64,000 bases of DNA, from the NCBI RefSeq assembly GCF_036014015.1, contig NZ_CP107905.1, forward strand, positions 1,984,001 through 2,048,000, in the 5' to 3' direction. Shown here in pieces: positions 54,427-62,053 of the stretch (position 1 is its first letter; the number at the start of each line of letters is the position of its first letter). The stretch is from Streptomyces sp. NBC_00457 (GTDB taxonomy: Bacteria; Actinomycetota; Actinomycetes; Streptomycetales; Streptomycetaceae). The notes under the pieces are model-generated. The model was not told the origin of the DNA. It saw only the letters and a list, made by a program, of their open reading frames with translations, and did not search any database. Position numbers and translations under genes: made by a program.

Positions 54427-56174
54427 CGGGTTTCCGTTCCGGAAGCAGCCAACTCCCGTTGCTTCAAAGGCTGTTGGATCACTTCGGTACGAGCCGCGGT
54501 CACCGCGAGTGCCCCGAGCAGGGCGAGTACGGCGGCGGGGGCGAGGACCGCCCAGGGAGCGCGCTCGGCGTAGGGCTGGTTCTCGGCGAGCAGCAGGCCC
54601 CACTCCGGGGACGGCGGCTGGGCGCCGAGGCCGAGGAAGGCGAGCGAGGCGAGGGCCAGGGCGGTGCCGGGCAGGCGCAGCAGGGCGTGCCGGGTGACGG
54701 GTGGGAGGACGGCGGGGAGCAGGTCGCGGCGGAGCACATACCAGCGGTCGGCGCCGAGGGCGCGGGTGGCGGTGATGTGGAGGGCGGCGCGTTCCTGCCG
54801 CAGCAGCGCGGAGGTGTGGGCGGCGAGCGGCGCCCAGGCGACGGCGCTCACGGCGAGCGCGGGCGTGAGCGTGCCGCTGCCCGCGACGGCGGTGACGAGG
54901 AGCGCGAGGAGCACCGGCGGCACGGCATTGACGGTGTCGACGAGCGGCCCGGACATCCGGGGCACCAGTCCGAGGACCACACCGGTCAGCAGAGCGGCGG
55001 CGCCGATCGCGAGGGCGAGCAGCAGGGTGTCGAGTGCGCCGTGGCCGACGCGGGCGAGGACGTCCCGGCCGAGCGCGTCGGTGCCGAACGGGTGGGCCGG
55101 GGAGGGTGCTTGGAGACGTTGCCCGGTGTCGAGGGCGAGCGGGTCACGGGGCAGGCCGAGCGCCACGACGCCGACGAGCAGGCCACCGTAGACGACGGGC
55201 AGGATGGCTCGGGTGGGCGGGGCCGGGCGGTGCAGGGAGGTCAGGGCGCTGTCGCGCAGGGCGGGGCCGGTCAGTCTGCGGGTGAGGAGGCTCGCGGCGC
55301 CCGCGGCCACGGCGGCGAGCAGGACGAGGGCGAGCGTGCCTGTCTGGAGGACGGGGAGGTCCTGGGCGAGGGCGGCCTGGAGGGTGGTGCGGCCCAGGCC
55401 GGGGATGTCGAAGATCTGCTCCACGGCGACGGAGCCGCCGGTCAGGCCGACGACGAACAGGCCGGTGTTCGGCAGCAGTCCGGGCAGACAGCGGCGCAGC
55501 GCGTGCCGGGCGATCCGCCCCTGGGGTATTCCGCGGGCGTCGGCGGCCTGCGCCCAGGGCTCGGCGAACGCGCCGGGCAGCAGGTCGTCGAGGAGCCGCC
55601 CCAGCACGGCCCCGGCGGGCAGACCGAGGGCGAGCGCGGGCAGCACCGTGTACTGGGGGCCGTACCAGCCGAGTGCGGGCAGCCAGCCCAGCTGGACTCC
55701 GACGACCGTCGCGAGCACGGACGCGGTGAGGAACTCGGGCAGCGCGGCGAGGACGGCGGAGCCGCTTCCACCCGTGCGCCGCGGACGCCGGCCGCGCGAC
55801 AGGGTGCGGGCGCAAATCACCCCCGCGGTGAGGACGGCGACGGCGAGCGACACCGCCATCAGCAGTAGGGACACACCCAACGCCTGCAGCACATCGGGCA
55901 TGACCTCATTCCCCGACAGCCACGACCGTCCCGCGTCCCCGCGCCACAGCCCTCCCAGCCATTGGCCGAGCAGATGCAACGGGCCCGCGTCCAGGCCGAG
56001 TCGGTCGCGGATGTCCGCCAGCACCTCGGGCGTGGGGTCCCGGTCGGCCGACCGGGCCTTGAGCACGGTGAGCGCCGGATCGGTCCGCGCCAGCCACGGC
56101 AGCAGACCGATCACGCACACCAGGGCGAGGGCGAGTCCGGCCCGCCACAGGAGCGTGACCGCGTGCTGCCGCAT
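54423..56174 (-). CDS. Fused DppB-DppC-type ABC permease (peptide/nickel/opine)
   Basis: 583 residues that join both permease subunits in one chain. Residues 1-300 match the DppB type (LRRCLPGLLPNTGLFVVGLTG, FDIPGLGRTTLQAAL); residues about 315-570 match DppC (HPFGTDALGRDVLARVGHGA, and the EAA-like VLRRDLLPAVLPPVTRHALLRLPG). Normally these are separate genes. It follows the solute-binding protein by 3 bases. No ATP-binding subunit is encoded nearby. Confidence 0.87.
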   Translation of the reverse strand: MRQHAVTLLWRAGLALALVCVIGLLPWLARTDPALTVLKARSADRDPTPEVLADIRDRLGLDAGPLHLLGQWLGGLWRGDAGRSWLSGNEVMPDVLQALGVSLLLMAVSLAVAVLTAGVICARTLSRGRRPRRTGGSGSAVLAALPEFLTASVLATVVGVQLGWLPALGWYGPQYTVLPALALGLPAGAVLGRLLDDLLPGAFAEPWAQAADARGIPQGRIARHALRRCLPGLLPNTGLFVVGLTGGSVAVEQIFDIPGLGRTTLQAALAQDLPVLQTGTLALVLLAAVAAGAASLLTRRLTGPALRDSALTSLHRPAPPTRAILPVVYGGLLVGVVALGLPRDPLALDTGQRLQAPSPAHPFGTDALGRDVLARVGHGALDTLLLALAIGAAALLTGVVLGLVPRMSGPLVDTVNAVPPVLLALLVTAVAGSGTLTPALAVSAVAWAPLAAHTSALLRQERAALHITATRALGADRWYVLRRDLLPAVLPPVTRHALLRLPGTALALASLAFLGLGAQPPSPEWGLLLAENQPYAERAPWAVLAPAAVLALLGALAVTAARTEVIQQPLKQRELAASGTETR

Positions 56175-56177
56175 CCG

Positions 56178-57668
56178 TCAGCGCCGGGTGCCGGTGCCGA
56201 CGAGGGTGCGCTCGTACGGGTCGAGGAGCGCCCCGCTGACCGAGGTGCCCACGCCGGTGATGACCTGCTGGTGGACCAGCGGAACGACGGCGTCGGTGCC
56301 GAGGATCGCCGCCTCGGCCGCCATCGCCGCGTCCTGCCGCTCGTCGGTGTCGGCAGTGCGCTCGGCCTTCGTCACCGCCGCGTCGACGCGCTTGTCGCAC
56401 AGCTGGGCCATGTTGTAGCCGCCGTCGCAGGTGTAGTCGCCGGCGAGCACGGCGACCGGGTCGCCGGTGTCGACGAGCGTGTTGCGGGCGAGCACGACGG
56501 CGTCGAACTGGCCTTCCAGCGCGTCGCTCTCCAGCCGCGAGTACTCGCGCACCTCCAGCTCGACCGTGAACCCGGCCTTCTCCAGCTGCTGTTTCACCAC
56601 CTGGGCGACTTCCGGGAGTTCGGGCCGGTTGTCGTACGTGGCGATGGTGACCTTCGCTCCGTCCGGTGCCGCGGCCTTAGCGCGCCCGGTGGGCTGGGTC
56701 CGCTTGCCCTCGGCCCAGGTCACGGCGGGTCCGTAGATGCCGGCGCCGGCGTCGGCGTATCCCTCGTAGACGCCGTCGGCGAGCGCGGAGGTGTCGAGGG
56801 CCGCGCGGGCGCCGGCACGCAGCTGCGGATCCTTGAAGGGGCCCGACGCGGTGTTGAACTGCAGGCTGGTGGTGCGGGTCGTCGCCGTGGCCTTGCGGGT
56901 GTCCTCGTCGAGGGTCGCGGCCTGGGCGACCGGGAGCGCCTCGGCGAGGTCGGCCTCGCCGGTGCGCAGGGCGCTGGTGCGGGCGGTGCCGTCGGCGATG
57001 AACTTCACGTCGACGCCGGAGGCCTGGGCTCGGCCGCCCCAGTAGTCGTCGAACCGGTCGAGGGTGGCGGCGGTGCTGCCGGTGACCTTGGTGAGCTCGA
57101 AGGGTCCGGTGGCGGTGCCCACCGGGTCGACGCGGTCCTTGCCGTCGTACGCCTTCGGGGAGAGCACGGCGAGGCTGGGGCTGGACAGACGCAGCGGCAG
57201 GACGGGGTCGGGGTCTTCGGTGGTGATGCGGACGCCGGTGCTGCCCTCGGCCTTCGCGGTGAGCGTGACGCCGGAGAGGGCGGCGGGCTCGGGCTTGGTC
57301 TCGGTGGCGTGGGTGAGGGATTCGGCGACGGTGGACGGGGTGACGTCGGTGCCGTCCTGGAAGGTGGCCTCGCGCAGGGTGAACAGCCAGGTGCGGTCGT
57401 TCTCCTGCTTCCAGGAGGCGGCGAGCGCGGGGGCCGCGGAGCCGTTCGCGTCCAGGGCGGTCAGGCTCTCGGTGACGCCGAGACGGCTGAGGATCGTGGC
57501 GTCGGCGCCGTGCGGCGAAAGGTTCTCCGCGGGCGGGAAGGCGAGGGCGACCCGGAGCCGGGAACCGGAGTTCGCGTCGTCGGCCGCGGAGTCGCCGTTG
57601 GAGGCGAAGCAGCCGGTGAGGACCGGGACGAGCAGCAGGGCGGCGAGGACACGGCGCACGCGGGTCAC
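56178..57668 (-). CDS. Solute-binding lipoprotein (SBP family 5) of an ABC importer
   Basis: 496-residue extracytoplasmic binding protein. The lipoprotein signal ends LLVPVLTGCFAS with lipid-modified Cys20. Family 5 blocks include LSPHGADATILSRLGVTESL, TWLFTLREATFQDGTDVTPSTVA and GATSPFELTKVTG-like VGTATGPFELTKV. Ligands of this family are peptides, nickel chelates or opines. GTG 57668 overlaps the GNAT stop. With the fused permease it forms the core of an importer. Confidence 0.88.
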   Translation of the reverse strand: MTRVRRVLAALLLVPVLTGCFASNGDSAADDANSGSRLRVALAFPPAENLSPHGADATILSRLGVTESLTALDANGSAAPALAASWKQENDRTWLFTLREATFQDGTDVTPSTVAESLTHATETKPEPAALSGVTLTAKAEGSTGVRITTEDPDPVLPLRLSSPSLAVLSPKAYDGKDRVDPVGTATGPFELTKVTGSTAATLDRFDDYWGGRAQASGVDVKFIADGTARTSALRTGEADLAEALPVAQAATLDEDTRKATATTRTTSLQFNTASGPFKDPQLRAGARAALDTSALADGVYEGYADAGAGIYGPAVTWAEGKRTQPTGRAKAAAPDGAKVTIATYDNRPELPEVAQVVKQQLEKAGFTVELEVREYSRLESDALEGQFDAVVLARNTLVDTGDPVAVLAGDYTCDGGYNMAQLCDKRVDAAVTKAERTADTDERQDAAMAAEAAILGTDAVVPLVHQQVITGVGTSVSGALLDPYERTLVGTGTRR

Positions 57669-58204
57669 CGCCCCATCGGTATCTCGAAGTGCACGATGCC
57701 CTGACCGCCGCCGGCGTCCTCGCGCTCGTCGTGCACGACCTTCCCCAGCGACCGCCAGAAGCCCTCCGCGCCCGGCACCGCGGGATCCGTGTGCAGATAG
57801 ACGGCCCTGTATCCGCCATCCGCCACCGCGAACGCCGTCAACTCGCCGACGAGCCGCCGGGCGAGCCCGCGCCTGCGGTGCTCGGGACGGACGTACACCC
57901 GACGGACCTGCGCCGTCTCACCGGACGGAAAGCGCTCGGCGACATGCCGCGGGTTCGGCGGGTGGGCCGGGCCCCGCGAGTCCAGCGCGGCCGTGGCGAC
58001 GACCTCGCCCTCGTCGTCGACCGCCACGAGCAGGGTGTGGCGGGCCGGGGCCAGATAAGCGCCGGCCAGGTCGATGATGTCGGCATGCCAGCGAGGCACG
58101 TATCCGCTACCGAAGTCTCGGTACACGGTGTCGAGCATCACGGCTCGCGCACCGTCCAGGTCGTCGGGGCCTGCCGCCCTGATGCTGTAGTCACGCACTT
58201 GCAC
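57665..58204 (-). CDS. GNAT-family N-acetyltransferase
   Basis: 179 residues. RRVYVRPEHRRRGLARRLVGEL is the acetyl-CoA-binding motif A (R-x2-G-x-A type), with AVYLHTDPAVPGAEGFWRSLG as motif B. First gene of the GNAT-binding protein-permease-MFS operon, so it may modify the transported compound or detoxify it. Substrate unknown. Confidence 0.88.
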   Translation of the reverse strand: MQVRDYSIRAAGPDDLDGARAVMLDTVYRDFGSGYVPRWHADIIDLAGAYLAPARHTLLVAVDDEGEVVATAALDSRGPAHPPNPRHVAERFPSGETAQVRRVYVRPEHRRRGLARRLVGELTAFAVADGGYRAVYLHTDPAVPGAEGFWRSLGKVVHDEREDAGGGQGIVHFEIPMGR

Positions 58205-58226
58205 ATCATATGCAGTAAGCGACTGT

Positions 58227-58262
58227 GGTGATCACCCGGCCCCGAGGTGATCGGTGATCACC
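58227..58262. promoter_or_regulatory. Paired GGTGATCACC palindromes
   Basis: GGTGATCACC occurs at 58227-58236 and 58253-58262, centres 26 bases apart, separated by CGGCCCCGAGGTGATC. They lie between the GNAT start and the end of the upstream hydrolase gene, overlapping that gene's stop. Candidate operator for the GNAT transport operon, or a hairpin terminator formed by the two arms. Confidence 0.5.
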
Positions 58263-59106
58263 GGGCCGATGCGAGAAACTCCGCGACGGCCGTGGCACAC
58301 CACTCGGCGTCATCGAGCCACGGAAAGTGCCCGGCCCCCGGCTGTACGACCATCCGCGCATCCGGAAACAGTGCGGCGACCTCCGCCATCACCTTGGGCG
58401 GAGCAGCCATGTCGACCTCACCGGCGAGCACGAAGACAGGCGCCCCGACCTCGGCGAGGGCCTTCCGGGTCGCATCCGGGGTGAAGGCGCCTTCGGCACC
58501 GAAGGCGGCCATCACCTCGCCGTTGTCCTCCGCGTCCGAGGCGGCCTGGTGGGCGCGGGCGGTCTCGTCCCAGCGGCCGTAGGAGAAGGGCGCGATCGCC
58601 TGCCAGCTCGCGGCGGTGGACCTGCCCGCGACGATCTCCTCCAGCGCCGCATACGCCTCCGGGAACCACGGTTCGCCCCTGCGCAGCTCCGCGATCTCCC
58701 GTCGGTCCTCACCGGAGATCGGAATACCGACGGCCCGGACGCTCGGCGTGATCAGCACGAGCCTGCTGATCCGCTCGGGGTGGCGAGCCGCGTACTGCAC
58801 CGCGAGGTTCGCGCCTCCGCAGTGGGCCAGCAGGTCGACGCGGCCGAGGCCGAGGTGCGCCCGAAGGGCTTCGACGTCGTCGACCATGCGGTCACATCGG
58901 CAGCCGGCCAGGTCCGTCGGAGTCGCCGACTCGCCGGTGCCGCGGAGGTCCAGTCTGATCAGCCGCCGGTGCGTGGAGAGGCCGCCCAGATCCCCGAGGT
59001 AGGCGGACGCGGCCGGGCCGCCGGGCAGGCAGAGCACGGGCGGGCCGGCCTCTCCGGACACGTGGAAGGCGAGGGTGGTTCCGTCGGGCGCGGAGAAGGT
59101 CGGCAT
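58258..59106 (-). CDS. Alpha/beta hydrolase with Cys at the nucleophile position
   Basis: 282 residues, proline-iminopeptidase-like fold. LCLPGGPAASAYLGDL holds the oxyanion HGGP-like block, RLDLRGTGES the usual strand, and the elbow reads LLAHCGGANLAVQYA, so Cys replaces the usual Ser. The acid (GEVDMAAPPKV) and His (GAGHFPWLDD) are present. Cys nucleophiles occur in dienelactone-hydrolase-like enzymes. ATG 59106; the longer open frame upstream is unsupported. Confidence 0.85.
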   Translation of the reverse strand: MPTFSAPDGTTLAFHVSGEAGPPVLCLPGGPAASAYLGDLGGLSTHRRLIRLDLRGTGESATPTDLAGCRCDRMVDDVEALRAHLGLGRVDLLAHCGGANLAVQYAARHPERISRLVLITPSVRAVGIPISGEDRREIAELRRGEPWFPEAYAALEEIVAGRSTAASWQAIAPFSYGRWDETARAHQAASDAEDNGEVMAAFGAEGAFTPDATRKALAEVGAPVFVLAGEVDMAAPPKVMAEVAALFPDARMVVQPGAGHFPWLDDAEWCATAVAEFLASAR

Positions 59107-59252
59107 GCGCGCGAGCCTGACAGGGGGATCGGGGCCCGGCAAACGAATTGCGCGGGGCCGGCTCGGGCACGGCACGCGTGCGACCGGCGTGTACGCGGGA
59201 GGCCGGCTTCCTCGTAGGCTCCAAGTTCGTACGGGACAGAGAGGAGGCTGAC

Positions 59253-59927
59253 GTGGCCGAGACGACGGTGGACGCGGTGATGGCCGAGCTGGCCGGGCTC
59301 GAGGACCCCAAGGCACGCGAGGTGAACGAGAGACACGGTGACGATCACGGTGTGAACCTCAGCAAGCTGCGCGCGCTCGCGAAGCGGCTCAAGACACAGC
59401 AGCAACTCGCGCGCCGGCTCTGGGAGACGGACGACACGGCGGCGAAACTGCTGGCGCTCCTGATCTGCCGCCCGAAGGCTTTCGAGCGGGACGAGTTGGA
59501 CACGATGCTGCGCCAGGCCCGTACACCCAAGGTGCACGACTGGCTTGTGAACTACGTGGTGAAGAAGAACCCGCACGCCGAAGAGCTGCGGCCGGCCTGG
59601 TCCGCCGACCCCGATCCGGTCGTCGCGAGTGCCGGCTGGGCGCTGACCACCGAGCGCGTGGCGAAGAAGCCAGAGGGCCTCGACCTCGCGAAACTGCTCG
59701 ACGTCATCGAGGCGGAGATGAAAGGCGCCCCGGAGCGCCTGCAGTGGGCGATGAACCACTGCCTGGCCCAGATCGGCATCGAGCACGCCGAACACCGCGC
59801 CCGCGCACTCGACATCGGTGAGCGCCTGGAGGTGCTCAAGGACTACCCGACTTCCCCGGGCTGCACCTCTCCGTTCGCGCCCATCTGGATCACCGAGATG
59901 GTGCGCCGACAGCACGAACGGCTGTGA
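59253..59927 (+). CDS. AlkD-like DNA alkylation repair / HEAT-repeat protein
   Basis: 224 residues, nearly all helical: LSKLRALAKRLKTQQQLARRLW, AAKLLALLICRPKAFERDEL, VHDWLVNYVVKKNPHAEEL and WAMNHCLAQIGIEHAEHRAR are HEAT-like repeats of the AlkD superfamily, which binds or excises alkylated bases. GTG 59253 follows GAGGAGG. Its 3' end overlaps the convergent AraC gene by 85 bases. Confidence 0.8.
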   Translation: MAETTVDAVMAELAGLEDPKAREVNERHGDDHGVNLSKLRALAKRLKTQQQLARRLWETDDTAAKLLALLICRPKAFERDELDTMLRQARTPKVHDWLVNYVVKKNPHAEELRPAWSADPDPVVASAGWALTTERVAKKPEGLDLAKLLDVIEAEMKGAPERLQWAMNHCLAQIGIEHAEHRARALDIGERLEVLKDYPTSPGCTSPFAPIWITEMVRRQHERL

Positions 59928-60733
59928 CCCTTGCGGAAGCGGCCGGGCGCGATGCCGTACTCACGGCGGAAAGCGGCTCCGAACGCGAATTCCGTCGAGT
60001 AACCGACCTGACGGGCGATCGTCGCCAGTGGCGCATTCGTTTCCCGGAGCAGACGGGCCCCATAGCGCAGACGCCAGCCGGTCACGTACGTCATGGGCGG
60101 TTTTCCCACCAGCGCGGTAAATCGCTTGGTGAACGCTGTCCGCGACATTCCCGCCGTCCGGCCGAGCCGCTGTACCGTCCACGGCTTGTGCGGGCTCGTG
60201 TGGATCTCACGCAGCGCGACAGAGATGGCGGGATCGCCGATCTCCGGCCGGTCCGCATCTCGATTCGACTCCAGCCATTGGCGCAGGACGTGGGTCAGCA
60301 GGAGGTCCAGTGGCGCGGGGCGGATCACCCCGCCGTCCGGTGGCGACACCACGAGGACCTCGGGTAACGCTCCGAGACAGGGGTGCACTTGCCCATGGTC
60401 GAGCCAGTACGCGCCGGAGAGGAACTCGACGTCGGCCGGATCGGGACGGTGCGGGTCCTCGCTCATGACCGCTGGGGGCAAGTCCTTGAGCAGGCATGGT
60501 TCGTGGCTGAGTCCATGCTCGGCGCCGAACGGGGCGAGAACGACATCGCCCTTCTTGAGCGCACGTGGCCGGCCGGTGGCCGTGATCAGCCAGGCGCTGC
60601 CCCGCAGGAGGATGTGGAACCCGCTGTCCGCGAAGGCGGGGAATCGCATGCCCCAGGAGCCCGACTCCTTGACCCGGCAGGCCTCGGCACGCCCGATCCG
60701 CACGCTGTCGATCACCTCACTGAGGATGTCCAT
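59843..60733 (-). CDS. AraC-family regulator (cupin-type), TTA-containing
   Basis: 296 residues: an AraC N-terminal cupin (SGFHILLRGSAWLIT, KKGDVVLAPFGAEHGLSH, about 38-76) and C-terminal helix-turn-helices (TVQRLGRTAGMSRTAFTKRF; PLATIARQVGYSTEFAFGAA). ATG 60733 begins a family-like MDILSEVIDSVRIG; an earlier start at 60784 would add 17 unlikely residues. Codon 123 is TTA (60365-60367), implying bldA dependence. Probable targets are unknown; such proteins often sit beside oxidoreductases. Confidence 0.85.
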   Translation of the reverse strand: MDILSEVIDSVRIGRAEACRVKESGSWGMRFPAFADSGFHILLRGSAWLITATGRPRALKKGDVVLAPFGAEHGLSHEPCLLKDLPPAVMSEDPHRPDPADVEFLSGAYWLDHGQVHPCLGALPEVLVVSPPDGGVIRPAPLDLLLTHVLRQWLESNRDADRPEIGDPAISVALREIHTSPHKPWTVQRLGRTAGMSRTAFTKRFTALVGKPPMTYVTGWRLRYGARLLRETNAPLATIARQVGYSTEFAFGAAFRREYGIAPGRFRKGHSRSCCRRTISVIQMGANGEVQPGEVG

Positions 60734-60914
60734 ACCGGCGGATGCTCTTTCGTGTGCGTCGGGCCCGGTACGGCCCGGGTCCACCTCTGCCGCCGTAGCC
60801 TACGAAGGCCGGTGCGGCCCGCGCTTGAACATCGGCGTCATCCGGGCGGAACCTGAACGCCACAACTCGGCGTCGGAGCAAGGAAAGCAAGGAGTACGAG
60901 GGGATCGGCCGGCG

Positions 60915-61913
60915 ATGAACAGCACGGGAGCGGAGGCCGACGCGGCGCGCGGGGCGTTCGCCCTGGACTCCACCAGCCCGGGCGCCGCACCGCACGGATT
61001 CGACGCCTTCCGGCGCGGGTGGCGGACACAGCTCGGCGATGGCTGGCCGATGCCGACCTTCAGCCCGGCCACGACCGGTGACTTCCGGGTCAGGAGCCGC
61101 GTCGCCAAGGTGCGCGACGTGGGAGTCCTCGATCTCTACGGCGCGTCGGCCATCCGGACCGCGGGCGACCGGCACAACCACAGGGATCACGTACGGATGT
61201 ACGTGGTGCGGCGCGGCGCATGGACCGTGGGCGGCCCCACCGATCGCGGCCAACAGACCGTGTCGGCCGGGCAGTTCCTCATCCGGCGCTTCGAGCGGCC
61301 CTCGTCCTTCGAGGCGCCGCCGCACACCACGGCGAAGATCCTCACTCTGCTCTCCGGTGCGCTCACACCACTGCTCGGGGACGAGAGCATCACCGGGCCG
61401 GCGGACTCGCCCGAGGTGCGCCTGCTGGTGGCCCACACGAACATGGTCCACGCCACCATCGCCGACCTCGGTCCGGCCGGTGTGCGCGCCGCCCACAGCG
61501 CTCTGATCGAGCTGGCCAAGGCGGTGGCGGTAGGCCGGTTCGACGACGTGGAACCCAGGCTGGCGCCCGCGCTCGCCCAAGCCGCGAAAGACCTCGCTGA
61601 CACCCATCTCGCCGATCCCGAGCTGTCCGCGGCGATGCTGGCACGTGAACTCAACGTCTCCGTACGCACGTTGCAGCGGGCGTTCGCCGCGACGGGAGAT
61701 TCGGTGAGCGCCTACATCCGCCAACGGCGGCTGGAAGAAGCCCGACTCGCGCTCACCGCGCCGTCCGACCGCCTGAGCGTCTCCGAACTCGCCGCCCACT
61801 GGCACTTCGCCGACAGCAGCCACTTCATCCGCGCCTTCAAGAAGCAGTACGGCCAGACACCCACCGAATACGCCCGCTCGACCGGACGTGGGCCGGCAGT
61901 TCCCGACCGCTGA
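60915..61913 (+). CDS. AraC-family regulator, AraC-binding-like type
   Basis: 332 residues. The N-terminal domain (FRVRSRVAKVRDVGVLDLYG, HRDHVRMYVVRRGAWTVGG) resembles the AraC_binding_2/cupin group; the C-terminal domain has the paired helix-turn-helices SAAMLARELNVSVRTLQRAF and SVSELAAHWHFADSSHFIRA followed by FKKQYGQTPTEYAR. Divergent from the other AraC gene across a 181-base gap in which I see no clear operator. Function unknown. Confidence 0.85.
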   Translation: MNSTGAEADAARGAFALDSTSPGAAPHGFDAFRRGWRTQLGDGWPMPTFSPATTGDFRVRSRVAKVRDVGVLDLYGASAIRTAGDRHNHRDHVRMYVVRRGAWTVGGPTDRGQQTVSAGQFLIRRFERPSSFEAPPHTTAKILTLLSGALTPLLGDESITGPADSPEVRLLVAHTNMVHATIADLGPAGVRAAHSALIELAKAVAVGRFDDVEPRLAPALAQAAKDLADTHLADPELSAAMLARELNVSVRTLQRAFAATGDSVSAYIRQRRLEEARLALTAPSDRLSVSELAAHWHFADSSHFIRAFKKQYGQTPTEYARSTGRGPAVPDR

Positions 61914-62053
61914 CACGAGCCGACCGTGTACGCACGCGTATGAATCCGTATCACCGGACCGGCCTCCGGCAACTACGCGCTCCGCTATGCTCGGCCCCGT
62001 TCAAGGTTCAAGCGAATAATGACCGGCGTTGAGAAATCCGCCGGGAAGGAAAC

